Positions 16,366 to 24,944 of a stretch of DNA of 43,994 bases are shown here, piece by piece. Both the position numbers and the translations under genes were made by a program. The notes beneath the pieces are model-generated. The model worked only from the letters and a program-made list of their open reading frames with translations, ran no database searches and was not told the DNA's origin. How positions within the stretch are numbered: position 1 is the stretch's first letter; the number at the start of each line of letters is the position of its first letter. The stretch spans positions 1 through 43,994 of the forward strand of contig JANLFJ010000025.1 in the NCBI GenBank assembly GCA_024655825.1. The letters are read 5' to 3'. This DNA is from Peptococcaceae bacterium. GTDB taxonomy: Bacteria > Bacillota > Peptococcia > DRI-13 > PHAD01.

Positions 16366-17953
16366 TTGAAATACAGGCTGTTCTCAATCGCTGCCGCCCT
16401 GTTCTTTCTGCTGGTTTCGCCTTGCTTCACTGCGGCAGCCGCTGCACCCCTGGCAGAGAAATACAAAGGAGAAGGCTTTTCTTTTTCCCTCCCGGCAAAC
16501 TACCGCCCGGACGAACCGCCAAGCGGCGACGGCACTTTTTTTGCTTTTTCCAGCCCTTACAGCACTTTAAAGGTGTTCGTCCAGGAGTTAAGCAGCCGGG
16601 TACGGGCCGAAACATACATTGAATACAGCAACCGGCAGCTTTACCTGGGCAAAGCTGGTTTCAGCCTGCGGCAAAAGCAAAACAAAACGGTGAACGGATA
16701 CCGAACGACGGCCCTGGTCTATTCCCGGCCGCCGCTTGCCTCCCTGGGCAATGACCGCAATTATTACCGGGAGGTCCATGTCACCGGCAAACGTAAAAAC
16801 ATGGTGGTTACTTTCTGGGCCAAGGCGTCGCAGGATTATTACCTTTTACTGGAAAAGGACCTTGAACTGGCGGTCCAAAGCTTCCTGGAAAGCACCAAAC
16901 CCCTGCCCGGCAAAGCGCCGGCACGAACCGCCTTAGTCTCGCCGCATATCCGGTACACCGGGAAAAAAGTCACCCTGGAAATACCTCCCGGCGAGGTTGT
17001 CTGGGGCAGGTTCTGTCCCGGCGTGCCTTTTAACGCGGATTCTTACGACAGGATGCTGGACAGCGAAGTTCGCCTTAACCATAAATTCGAATTCCTTATG
17101 ACGTACTGCAGATTTCCCGACAATAAACCCTTCCCCGCGGAAGCCATTGAAAATGTCTACCGGGACGGGCGCGTGCTCATGCTGACGCTGCAGCCGTTTG
17201 ACGGTAAGACGGACTGGGTTGCCATCCCGGAAATTATAGACGGAAAATATGACGCGATAATAAAAGAGTGGGCCGAAGGCTTGAAAAAAATCGGGGAACC
17301 CGTCTTCATCAGGCCGCTTAATGAAATGAACGGCGACTGGGACCCCTGGTGCGCCTGGTTTTATGGGAAGGACACCGATTTGTACGTCCTGGCCTGGCGG
17401 CACATCGTCGATATTTTCAAGGAAACGGGAACAAGCAACGCCCTCTTCGTCTGGAATCCACACGACCGCTCTTATCCTGACTTTGAGTGGAACGACCCTC
17501 AACGGTACTATTCCGGGAGACGCTTATGTCGATTGGATCGGCCTGACCGGCTACAACAACGGAACAAGCCATCCTGCGGATACCTGGCGTGAATTTGACG
17601 AAATCTACCAGCCGCTTTATGCCGACTACCTGGAGCATTACCCCGGCAAGCCCTTTATGATTACGGAATTCAGCTGCAACGAGACGGGGGGCGACAAGGC
17701 CCACTGGATTGAAAAGTGTATGGCTTCCCTGATCAAAAACTACCCTAATATTAAAATAGCCACGTGGTTTGACAGCCGGGACAACGCCTGGTTCTACCAG
17801 CTTAATTCTTCGCCCGAAGCCTTCGCCGCCTTCAAAAAAGGGCTCCAGGACGGCGGCTGGCTGAAGCAGGCTGTTTTCATAAATGAAATCCCCCACTTCA
17901 GCGAGAGTAATTCCAGTCAGCTTCCGCCCCCAGGACCTGGAAAACAAAACTGA
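16366..17953 (+). pseudogene. Secreted GH26-type glycoside hydrolase, broken by a one-base frameshift
   Basis: Starts at TTG 16366 after AAGGAGGAG, with a clear signal peptide (FSIAAALFFLLVSPCFT). An N-terminal module of about 150 residues resembling a PsbP/DcrB-like domain precedes a GH26 (beta-mannanase-like) domain. The acid/base Glu is in RPLNEMNGDWDPW and the nucleophile Glu in MITEFSC, but they are in different frames. The first frame leaves homology after ERYY-like residues near 17510; the second picks up at PGDAYVDWIGLTGYN. Removing one T from the TT at 17511-17512 restores one frame to the stop at 17951-17953. The rest looks unspoiled, so this is a recent mutation, a phase variant or a sequencing error. 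Confidence 0.8.
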
Positions 17954-18020
17954 CCGGCACCGCCGTCCTGCTTTTGCTGTTGAGACGCAGGATTTATCAA
18001 TAAATAGTCGAATATGGTAT

Positions 18021-18042
18021 GGTGTGAAAATAATTTCACACC
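18021..18042. repeat. Perfect 22-base palindrome before the sensor kinase gene
   Basis: GGTGTGAAA and TTTCACACC form 9-base arms around ATAA. It ends 19 bases before the proposed GTG start of the kinase. There is no following T-run, so it is not a normal terminator; an operator or a leader hairpin is more likely. Confidence 0.6.
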
Positions 18043-18061
18043 AGAAAAGGACGTGAAGACG

Positions 18062-19897
18062 GTGCCGTTTAATGTCACGATCAGGGTCCGTTTGATTATT
18101 ATCCTTCTTTTTGCCGTTACGCTGCCCATCATCATTGCCGGGTACTTTATGACCAACCAGGCCGAAGCAGCCCTCCTCAATGAAAAAAAGGCCAAGCTTT
18201 TCGGTTATGCCCGCCTGCTGGAAAAGCACCTTGACGGGACATACAATGATATTTTGGCTCAAAAAGGGGCGCTGAATAAAGACCGGCTGACCAAGATAAA
18301 AATACTCAACGAGGCCCTGCGCGAATACACTGACGAGGTGGCCCTCACCCACCCTGGATTGGGCATCGGCTACTACTCAAAGGAACTGGACGCCATCCTC
18401 ACTTACGGGCCGGAGAAAGAATTCGCCCACACCATCGGCCAGTCGATTTTCCCTGGCCACCAGGGCTATACCGTCATGGAAACCGGAAAAGAAATGGTCC
18501 AGATCGGCAAGCTGGTGCGCGGCCCGATCATGAACTGCATGGTTCCCATTATCAGGGAAGGCGAAATTATCGGGTATATCTGGTCAAACGAGCTGCTCGC
18601 CGATATTGAAGCCCAGATCGGCGCGATGGATAAGAAAGTCCACGAGACCATCATCGTCGGTCTTTTTTGCGCGCTTATACTTTCCTATTTCCTGACCGGC
18701 ACGATTGCCAGGGATGTGGAAAAAATCAAGGAAGGAATTAAAAACCTGCATAAGGACATGTCCTATCGTTTTCCCCCCTTGCGCGGCGAATTTGGCGAAA
18801 TAGCAAAAGCAATCAATGAAATGTCCGAAGCCCTCACCAACATGAAGCAGCACACGGAGAACATCGCGGCAAGCACCCCGAACGGCCTGGTAACCCTGGA
18901 CAGGCAAGGGCTGGTCACCATTTTCAACCTGGCCGCGGAACGCATGACCGGGATACCGGCCAGGGAGGCTATCGACAACCACTACCGCCATGTGTTCCAC
19001 GACTGGCCGGAAATCATCAACATCCTTGATAATGCTTTCCGGGGAGAACTGTACCAGAATAACGAACTGTCAATAAAAGTAAACGAGCGCCAGCTGCCTG
19101 TTTTGCTCACTACCTCGGCCCTTTTGAGCGCCAGGGATGAGCAGATGGGCATCCTGGTCATCCTGCGGGACCTTACCGACACAAAAAAACTGGAAGAACA
19201 GGTCAGGCGCGCAGACAGGCTGGCCGTTACCGGGGAACTGGCCGCTGGTGTGGCTCACGAAGTGAGAAACCCCCTTACGGCTATTACCGGCTACCTGCAG
19301 CTCCTGGCAATCGACTTTGACCACAACGACCCCCGCCATGAATTCACCCGCATCATCAGCAAGGAAATCGACCGCTTGAATCACCTCATCGACCAGCTGC
19401 TCTATTATTCCCGCCCACTGCCGCCGCAGTTTTTGAGCGCCGACCTCAACAGGGTCATCGAGGAAACCCTGCTGCTGATCAACAACCCCGCCATCCGTAA
19501 AAACGTGACCATCAAAACCAAGCTTACCCCCGGCCTGCCTCCCGTCAAAATCGACCTGTTCCAGTTCAAACAGGTCCTGATCAACATTATTCTCAACGGC
19601 ATCCAGGCCATCAAAGACACCGGCACGGTCACCCTGCGGACTTCGTACAAGCCCCCTTCATCATTTGTCTGCCTGCAGGTTGAGGATACCGGCTGCGGCA
19701 TCCCGCCTGAGCACATCCCCCGCCTTTTCGACCCGTTCTTTACGACCAAGGAAAAAGGAACCGGCCTGGGATTGGCGGTCGCCGACAAGATCATGGAAAT
19801 CCATCACGGTTATATCGAGGTGGAAAGCCAGGCCGGCAAAGGCACCGTGTTTTCAATTTACCTGCCGGCCAAAGCGGAGGTGCCAAACCATGATTAA
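18062..19897 (+). CDS. AtoS-like sensor histidine kinase
   Basis: About 611 residues. An N-terminal membrane helix (RLIIILLFAVTLPIIIAGYF) and a second one (TIIVGLFCALILSYFLTG) enclose an extracytoplasmic sensor of roughly 165 residues. A HAMP linker, a PAS domain (near 275-385), a HisKA domain with the phospho-acceptor His in VAHEVRNPL, and an ATPase domain with DTGCGIPP and GTGLGL follow. The GTG at 18062 has AAAAGGA at a suitable distance; an ATG upstream overlaps the palindrome at 18021-18042. The stop overlaps the regulator start by 8 bases. The pair resembles AtoS-AtoC, which controls short-chain fatty acid use; the signal here may be acetoacetate or another short acid. Confidence 0.85.
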   Translation: MPFNVTIRVRLIIILLFAVTLPIIIAGYFMTNQAEAALLNEKKAKLFGYARLLEKHLDGTYNDILAQKGALNKDRLTKIKILNEALREYTDEVALTHPGLGIGYYSKELDAILTYGPEKEFAHTIGQSIFPGHQGYTVMETGKEMVQIGKLVRGPIMNCMVPIIREGEIIGYIWSNELLADIEAQIGAMDKKVHETIIVGLFCALILSYFLTGTIARDVEKIKEGIKNLHKDMSYRFPPLRGEFGEIAKAINEMSEALTNMKQHTENIAASTPNGLVTLDRQGLVTIFNLAAERMTGIPAREAIDNHYRHVFHDWPEIINILDNAFRGELYQNNELSIKVNERQLPVLLTTSALLSARDEQMGILVILRDLTDTKKLEEQVRRADRLAVTGELAAGVAHEVRNPLTAITGYLQLLAIDFDHNDPRHEFTRIISKEIDRLNHLIDQLLYYSRPLPPQFLSADLNRVIEETLLLINNPAIRKNVTIKTKLTPGLPPVKIDLFQFKQVLINIILNGIQAIKDTGTVTLRTSYKPPSSFVCLQVEDTGCGIPPEHIPRLFDPFFTTKEKGTGLGLAVADKIMEIHHGYIEVESQAGKGTVFSIYLPAKAEVPNHD

Positions 19898-21275
19898 CAA
19901 CCCTTCTTATACCATACTCGTGGCCGACGATGAACCCAATGTCCGTTCGCTGTTAAGCAGCCTGTTAAAAAAAGAGGGGTACAAGGTTATTACGGCCGGC
20001 GGCGGGCAGGAGGCGCTGGACCTTTTCCGCCGGTTTTCGCCGGACCTGATCCTTCTCGACGTGAGGATGCCGGGAATGGACGGCCTGGAAACCTTTAAAG
20101 CCATCCGTGAAGAAAACGAGACCGTCCTGGTCATCATGATGACCGCTTACGGCACGATCGAAACCGCTGTCTTGGCCATGAAAATGGGGGCTTTCGATTA
20201 CCTGACCAAGCCGTTCAATTTGGATGAAATCAAAGTGGTCATCAGCAAGGCCCTGGAGGTGCGCAATCTCAGCACGCAGCTCGTGGCGCTGCGCCAGGAA
20301 TTACTGGGCAAGTACAGCCTGGGCAGCATCGTTTTCAACAGCGCGGCCATGAAAGAAATACTTCAGGTGGCCGGCATCGTCAGCAAGAACGACACCACCG
20401 TGCTGCTGAGGGGAGAAAGCGGTACCGGCAAAGACTTGCTGGCGCATTATATACATGCCAGCGGCCCGCGCGCCCAGGGGCCATTCGTCAAAATCAACTG
20501 CGGAGCCTTGCCCGAACAGCTGGTGGAAAGCGAACTGTTCGGCTATGAAAAAGGGGCTTTCACCGGGGCGACCGCGCGCAAGCCGGGGAAAATCGAACTG
20601 GCCCAGGGCGGGACCCTTTTTCTTGACGAGATCGGAGAAATCAGCCCGGCCGTGCAGGTCAAACTCCTGCGCGTTCTTCAGGACAGGGAATTTGAACGGC
20701 TCGGCAGCACGGAAACGCTGAAGACAGACGCGCGCATCATCGCCGCCACCAACAAGAATCTGGAGGAAGCCATGGCGCGCAAAGAATTCCGTGAAGACCT
20801 CTTTTACCGGCTCAACGTCATTCCCATACATATACCTCCCTTACGGGAAAGGAAAGAAGACATACCCCGCCTTGTCGAATACTTCGTCCAGCGCTTTTGC
20901 CTTGAACTGAACCGCCCGGTAATACCGGTGAGCGAGGAAACGATGGCCGTCCTAAAGTCTTACCACTGGCCGGGCAATATCAGGGAACTGGAAAACACCA
21001 TCGAACGCGCGGTAATCCTGGCCGCCGGCAAAAAAATCACTCCCCAGGTCCTGCCGCAGAACATTTACAAGTACAAGAACAGCCCGCCCGAAGTACTGCC
21101 TTCACCGGGGGAACGTTCCTTAAAAGACGTGATGGCGGACATCGAAAAACAGATCATCAGGAAAGTGCTGGAGGAAACGGGCGGCAACCGCTCCCGGGCC
21201 GCCGAAAGGCTGAGGATAAGCCGCCGGGCCTTGTATTACAAGCTTGTCGAGTACGGGCTGTCAGAGGAAGAGTGA
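19890..21275 (+). CDS. AtoC-like sigma-54-dependent response regulator
   Basis: 461 residues: receiver domain (about 1-125) with the phospho-accepting Asp in LILLDVRMPGMDG, AAA+ domain (about 145-385) with Walker A GESGTGKD, GAFTGAT and FLDEIGE, and a Fis-type helix-turn-helix at the C-terminus (NRSRAAERLRISRRALYYK). The start ATG at 19890 has GGAGGTG upstream and overlaps the kinase stop; the open frame continues upstream only as a shadow of the kinase. A strong terminator follows, and 145 bases downstream there is a perfect -24/-12 promoter in front of an AtoE-like transporter, the most obvious target. Confidence 0.9.
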   Translation: MINNPSYTILVADDEPNVRSLLSSLLKKEGYKVITAGGGQEALDLFRRFSPDLILLDVRMPGMDGLETFKAIREENETVLVIMMTAYGTIETAVLAMKMGAFDYLTKPFNLDEIKVVISKALEVRNLSTQLVALRQELLGKYSLGSIVFNSAAMKEILQVAGIVSKNDTTVLLRGESGTGKDLLAHYIHASGPRAQGPFVKINCGALPEQLVESELFGYEKGAFTGATARKPGKIELAQGGTLFLDEIGEISPAVQVKLLRVLQDREFERLGSTETLKTDARIIAATNKNLEEAMARKEFREDLFYRLNVIPIHIPPLRERKEDIPRLVEYFVQRFCLELNRPVIPVSEETMAVLKSYHWPGNIRELENTIERAVILAAGKKITPQVLPQNIYKYKNSPPEVLPSPGERSLKDVMADIEKQIIRKVLEETGGNRSRAAERLRISRRALYYKLVEYGLSEEE

Positions 21276-21296
21276 TGCAAATAACTTCTCGTGGAA

Positions 21297-21340
21297 ACGG
21301 CCGGAGTGTGCAAATAAATGCGCACTCCGGCCGTCTTTTA
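21297..21340 (+). terminator. Intrinsic terminator of the two-component operon
   Basis: A 15-bp stem (ACGGCCGGAGTGTGC with GCGCACTCCGGCCGT, one G-T wobble) with an 8-base loop is followed by CTTTTAT. It lies 22 bases past the regulator stop codon. Confidence 0.9.
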
Positions 21341-21420
21341 TACCGTTTTATCAAGGTAATGTTCCCTTTTTCCCCGGCATTCAGCGGCTGAGCGCTTCAT
21401 GCCCGGCGCGGCGACCGCCT

Positions 21421-21436
21421 TGGCACGGTTATTGCA
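21421..21436 (+). promoter_or_regulatory. Sigma-54 (-24/-12) promoter of the AtoE-like gene
   Basis: TGGCACGGTTATTGCA matches TGGCAC-N5-TTGCA perfectly. The predicted start is near 21447, followed by AAGGAGG at 21463 and the ATG at 21483. The adjacent AtoC-like regulator is the likely activator. Confidence 0.92.
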
Positions 21437-21482
21437 ATTACAAGCGGCGAAATTCAAATTTTAAGGAGGTCGAACAACAATA

Positions 21483-22805
21483 ATGATCAAAAAACTGACA
21501 AGAGCCTGTGTCGTAATGGTCCAGCGTTACCTGCCAGACCCTTACCTGTTTGCCGTAATCCTAACCTTCCTGGTCTTCATTATGGGTCTGGTCATCGCCG
21601 GCAAGACTCCCCTGCAGATGGTCCTGCACTGGGGCGACGGCTTCTGGAGCCTGCTTGCCTTCTCCATGCAGATGGCCCTCGTCCTGGTCACGGGGCATAC
21701 CCTGGCCAGCAGTCCCCCCTTCAAAAAGCTCCTGAGCGCCATTGCCGGCGCGATGAAAAACCCAGGGCAGGCCGTCATGACCACCACCCTGGTCGCGCTG
21801 GTCGCAGCCTGGATTAACTGGGGCTTCGGCCTGGTTATCGGAGCGCTGCTGGCAAAAGAAATGGCCAGGAAAGTCAAGGGCATAGACTACCCGATGATCA
21901 TCGCCTGCGGCTACATCGGCTTTTTAATCTGGCACGCCGGTTTTTCCGGTTCGGTACCCCTCACCATTGCCACCAAGGGGCATTTCCTGGAAAAGACGAT
22001 CGGCATCATCCCCACTTCCGAAACCATCTTCGCCATGTTCAACGTGGTGCCGGTCATCATTCTGCTGGTGACCCTGCCCATCCTGTGCAAGTTCATGATG
22101 CCCGATGAAGACAAAATAATCGCTATCGACCCCGCCCTCCTGGCTGGCGTTGAACCGGCAGCCGCCGTCCAGAAAGCCGCCCTCACCCCGGCCGACAAAA
22201 TTGAGAACAGCGCCGTTATCTCCTGGCTGACCGGTCTGATGGGCCTCGTCTACATCGCCTGGTATTTCGCCACCAAGGGCTTCAGCCTCAACCTTGACAT
22301 CGTCAACTTCATCTTCCTCTTCCTGGCCATCATCTTTCACGGCACCCCCCGCAGGTTCCTCAACGCCCTGGCTGAGGCGGCCAAGGGCACGGCCGGCATC
22401 ATCCTCCAGTTCCCCTTTTACGCCGGCATCATGGGGATGATGACCAAATCCGGCCTGGCCGCCATTATTTCCCAGTGGTTTGTAAACATCTCTACCCCTC
22501 TCACATACCCACTCTTCACCTTCCTCAGCGCGGGGATAGTCAACCTCTTCGTTCCTTCCGGCGGCGGGCAGTGGGCGGTCCAAGCCCCCATCATGGTTCC
22601 TGCCGGTATTGACCTCGGCGTTTCCACCGCCAAAACCGCCATGGCGGTGGCCTGGGGAGACGCCTGGACCAACATGATCCAGCCGTTCTGGGCACTGCCC
22701 GCCCTGGGCATTGCCGGTCTTGGCGCCCGCGACATCATGGGCTACTGCGTGGTGGCCATGCTGTTCAGCGGGATTATAATCGGGCTTTGCCTGATGTTCC
22801 TCTAA
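21483..22805 (+). CDS. atoE: Short-chain fatty acid transporter, AtoE family
   Basis: 440 residues, almost entirely hydrophobic, with about ten to twelve membrane segments and the family landmarks INWGFGLVIGALLAKE, GFSGSVPLTIA and VPSGGGQWAVQAP. The length matches AtoE, the proposed acetoacetate / short-chain fatty acid permease in the inner membrane. The gene stands alone between two terminators behind a sigma-54 promoter, with no atoDA CoA-transferase or atoB thiolase beside it. In this organism it could import or export butyrate, crotonate or acetoacetate, which would fit the 4-hydroxybutyryl-CoA route at the left of the window; that link is inferred. Confidence 0.88.
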   Translation: MIKKLTRACVVMVQRYLPDPYLFAVILTFLVFIMGLVIAGKTPLQMVLHWGDGFWSLLAFSMQMALVLVTGHTLASSPPFKKLLSAIAGAMKNPGQAVMTTTLVALVAAWINWGFGLVIGALLAKEMARKVKGIDYPMIIACGYIGFLIWHAGFSGSVPLTIATKGHFLEKTIGIIPTSETIFAMFNVVPVIILLVTLPILCKFMMPDEDKIIAIDPALLAGVEPAAAVQKAALTPADKIENSAVISWLTGLMGLVYIAWYFATKGFSLNLDIVNFIFLFLAIIFHGTPRRFLNALAEAAKGTAGIILQFPFYAGIMGMMTKSGLAAIISQWFVNISTPLTYPLFTFLSAGIVNLFVPSGGGQWAVQAPIMVPAGIDLGVSTAKTAMAVAWGDAWTNMIQPFWALPALGIAGLGARDIMGYCVVAMLFSGIIIGLCLMFL

Positions 22806-22871
22806 ACAAGGCCGGCCAGCAAGGCCTTGCCGCGGCCATCCGGCTTGATCCGCAAAATAAAACATTCGACA

Positions 22872-22913
22872 GGCAGGCCCTGGAACTGAAAAACTCCAGG
22901 GCCTGCCGTTCTT
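22872..22913 (+). terminator. Intrinsic terminator of the AtoE-like gene
   Basis: A perfect 13-bp stem (GGCAGGCCCTGGA / TCCAGGGCCTGCC) with a 10-base loop is followed by GTTCTTT. It lies about 66 bases past the transporter stop codon and just beyond the end of the convergent phosphodiesterase gene. Confidence 0.8.
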
Positions 22914-22935
22914 TAAGGTTATGCCTGCAGAGCAA

Positions 22936-23409
22936 TCAATACTGCAGGTGAAAAAACTTCGCCTTAATACTGCCTTCTTTAACCGCCAGAAGCGCGGCGC
23001 TTACCGGCAGGGTAAACCTTACCGGCCCGGCGCTGCCGGGATTCAGGTAGAGGACGTCGTCTTTTCGCATTTCCGCCGGCTGGTGGGAATGACCGTAGAT
23101 GACGGCCCCGAATCCCGCAGCCGCAGGGTTTATCTCCAGCCTGGCCAGGTTATGCAATACGTATAACAGCAGCCCGTCGCCCGCATCGACCACTTCGGTT
23201 TCCTGAAATTTGAGCGCCCACCAGCCCCTGTCGCAGTTGCCCCTGACAGCAACCACCGGAGCGAGGCGCTCCAGTTTTTCGATGACCTCTTCGCCGCCGA
23301 TGTCGCCGGCATGTATGATCAGGTCCGCTTCCTTGAATAAATCCAGCACGCCGGGCCGGACAAGCCCGTGCGTGTCGGAAATGACCCCCAGCACTTTCTC
23401 TCCAGCCAT
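22936..23409 (-). CDS. YfcE/MJ0936-family metallophosphoesterase
   Basis: 157 residues, the normal size of the small cytoplasmic phosphodiesterases of this family. The metal motifs occur in order: ISDTHG, HAGDIGG, VRGNCD, a His in VLHN, and YGHSH, with the family end motif LNPGSAGPVR. Members hydrolyse phosphodiesters in test assays; the physiological substrate is usually unknown. It is leftward and lies 62 bases downstream of the CoA-binding protein gene, so the two may be co-transcribed. Confidence 0.88.
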   Translation of the reverse strand: MAGEKVLGVISDTHGLVRPGVLDLFKEADLIIHAGDIGGEEVIEKLERLAPVVAVRGNCDRGWWALKFQETEVVDAGDGLLLYVLHNLARLEINPAAAGFGAVIYGHSHQPAEMRKDDVLYLNPGSAGPVRFTLPVSAALLAVKEGSIKAKFFHLQY

Positions 23410-23471
23410 TCCCCATACGGCCCCTTTCCTTGCTTGAGCAGCTTGAGCAATTACGGACGTTCAAGTAAAAA

Positions 23472-23924
23472 TCACCGCGGGAACCTGCCTACCCGCTTCC
23501 AGACCCAGCGGTGCAGGCTGTGGGGAAAGCGCACCGGCTCCAAAAACATTAAGATGCACTGGCCATAAACGCAGTTGATGCCTTTTTCTCTACAAAAACG
23601 GACCGTTCTCTCCGATTCAGCCCCCTGCTGCAGCCAGACATTTTTTATCCCGGCCGCATATGCTTCCCGCACAATCTCTTCGGCCGCAGCCGGCGGCACA
23701 ACCGCCACCAGCCCGTCAACAGGTTCGGGAAGTTCCCTGATACCGGCATAGCAGCGGTCGCCCTCCACGCTTTCCGCATTCGGGTTGACGGCAAATACCC
23801 GGTAGCCTCTGGCCTTGAGCTCCCGGTAAACCAGGCTGCCGAACTTTTTTTTGTTCCGCGAAACACCAATTACGGCCAGCTTTCGCTGGCTCAAGAATTT
23901 ATTAACCGCCGCTTTGCTTGCCAC
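23472..23924 (-). CDS. CoA-binding domain protein (YccU-like)
   Basis: 150 residues, essentially a single Rossmann-type CoA_binding domain. The N-terminal KLAVIGVSRNKKKFGSLVY segment is the nucleotide-binding loop, followed by VNPNAESVEG and a C-terminal VWLQQGAES. Single-domain members are widespread and of unproven function; they may bind CoA thioesters. The start is GTG at 23924 with GGGAGGGG eight bases upstream. It appears to lead a two-gene unit with the phosphodiesterase. Confidence 0.85.
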   Translation of the reverse strand: MASKAAVNKFLSQRKLAVIGVSRNKKKFGSLVYRELKARGYRVFAVNPNAESVEGDRCYAGIRELPEPVDGLVAVVPPAAAEEIVREAYAAGIKNVWLQQGAESERTVRFCREKGINCVYGQCILMFLEPVRFPHSLHRWVWKRVGRFPR

Positions 23925-24042
23925 GGGTGTTCCCCTCCCGGCGTTTGTTAATTCACCGTTAAGCCGTTTTCTTACTTATATTTATTAGAATTCCACATTG
24001 ATTGAAAAATCCCTCCCTTTAAATTTTCCAGTTTTCTCCCGC

Positions 24043-24072
24043 TTGACGAACACATGTTCGCTCACTTATACT
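24043..24072 (+). promoter_or_regulatory. LexA-controlled (SOS) promoter
   Basis: CGAACACATGTTCG at 24047-24060 is an exact match to the Gram-positive LexA operator (CGAAC-N4-GTTCG). It overlaps a TTGACG -35 (24043-24048) and the spacer to a TATACT -10 (24067-24072), 18 bases apart, the arrangement expected for repression. It points at the Y-family polymerase remnant. Confidence 0.85.
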
Positions 24073-24102
24073 GGGATCACAACACCCTTTTAAAAGGGGC
24101 CG

Positions 24103-24321
24103 GTAAGTACGCGCACCATCCTCCTGGCCGACATGAACGCCTTTTTCGCCAGCGTCACGCAGGTCCTGGAACCGGAGCTCCATTGATGAGCCGTCGGCAA
24201 CATCAAAAACCGCTTCGGGGAAGCAAGCCTTTTGCGGAACAGTTTCCTTTTGGAAGCGGGGGTGTTCTACAGCGGCGGGAGACAACAGGATACGGGAAGG
24301 CCGCCGCGCTTTTTGACCTGA
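24103..24321 (+). pseudogene. Remnant of a Y-family DNA polymerase (UvrX/DinB-like)
   Basis: In one frame, 24103-24186 encodes TRTILLADMNAFFASVTQVL plus EPELH, which is the metal-binding N-terminus of Y-family lesion-bypass polymerases. Two stop codons follow at once, and then the same frame reads VGNIKNRFGEASLLRNSFLL and EAGV, which resembles the extreme C-terminus of UvrX/YqjW-type members. Some 350 codons between them are missing. There is no normal start codon (GTA where one is expected after an AAGGGG site). The remnant sits just behind a well-preserved SOS promoter. The simplest reading is an internal deletion of an SOS-induced polymerase gene. The C-terminal match is less certain than the N-terminal one. 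Confidence 0.75.
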
Positions 24322-24353
24322 ACGGCGGCAAAAACACGCCAAGAACAAGTAAC

Positions 24354-24710
24354 TCATATCTGTCTCAAATTCATGGTTTCCATGCGTCCGGCTCCGCTCC
24401 AGGCAGGCGCGTTTGCTCCCGGCAAGCGCCTGATTACCTTGATCACCGTGCTCCCCTGTGTCATGTAAGCAATCGCCGCAGAAATAACGGCCGCTATTTC
24501 ATCATCCTTCTCCGTATCAAGAGCGGCAGCGGAAACTTCCGCTTGTGACTCCGCTTTCACCGTTTTAACCTGGGCCGCATTTTTTTTACCATCCATTCTT
24601 TTTGATGTCCAGCTGATCACGTTGATTACATAAACCAGGAAAATCAGCTCGATAAAAACAACACCCATCCCAATTGCTGTGACTGTTAGGCCAAACACCA
24701 TTTTTTCCAT
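24354..24710 (-). CDS. OadG-family membrane subunit (decarboxylase sodium pump gamma-like)
   Basis: 118 residues with one N-terminal membrane helix (TAIGMGVVFIELIFLVYVI), a charged linker and a C-terminal piece (IAAVISAAIAYMTQG ... WSGAGRMETM) typical of the gamma/delta subunits of sodium-pumping decarboxylases. Such subunits normally assemble with a membrane beta subunit and a biotin-dependent alpha subunit; neither is in the window, so this is an orphan copy. The ATG at 24710 has GGAGGAG upstream. The preceding gene on the same strand encodes a HutP-family protein, and a terminator-like hairpin lies between them, hinting that expression is controlled by read-through. Confidence 0.8.
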   Translation of the reverse strand: MEKMVFGLTVTAIGMGVVFIELIFLVYVINVISWTSKRMDGKKNAAQVKTVKAESQAEVSAAALDTEKDDEIAAVISAAIAYMTQGSTVIKVIRRLPGANAPAWSGAGRMETMNLRQI

Positions 24711-24807
24711 TTCGATTGCTCCTCCTCTTTTTCAACCTGTTCAAACAATGCTACCCTCCAAGATAACGAGACAGTTTAAATCGCTTCTCCTTTCCACCTC
24801 CTTATCG

Positions 24808-24856
24808 CAAAAAAATGAGTATTCCAAGTAAACCTCCGGTTTCCTCAAAATACTCA
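24808..24856 (-). terminator. Terminator-like hairpin between the HutP-family and OadG genes
   Basis: On the minus strand, TGAGTATT pairs with AATACTCA around an inner AAACC/GGTTT stem, and seven T residues follow directly. It lies about 90 bases past the HutP-family stop codon and about 100 before the OadG-type start. It may simply end the first gene or act as a regulated attenuator for the second. Confidence 0.75.
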
Positions 24857-24944
24857 CTTACTTACCAGGGTTTTTACCCCCTGATCATATTTGTTTTTCC
24901 TTGAAAAAATTTACTCGCAGTACTGGAATAACTATTTTACCGTT

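Noticed and set aside
19665-19889. The response regulator frame extends 75 codons upstream into the kinase gene
   Set aside because: This part is an out-of-frame reading of the kinase ATPase domain; the receiver domain begins at the ATG at 19890 behind GGAGGTG.
21924-22865. Long open frame on the minus strand opposite the AtoE-like gene
   Set aside because: Low-complexity Gly/Asp/Glu-rich composition typical of the antisense of a membrane protein gene, and no ribosome site.
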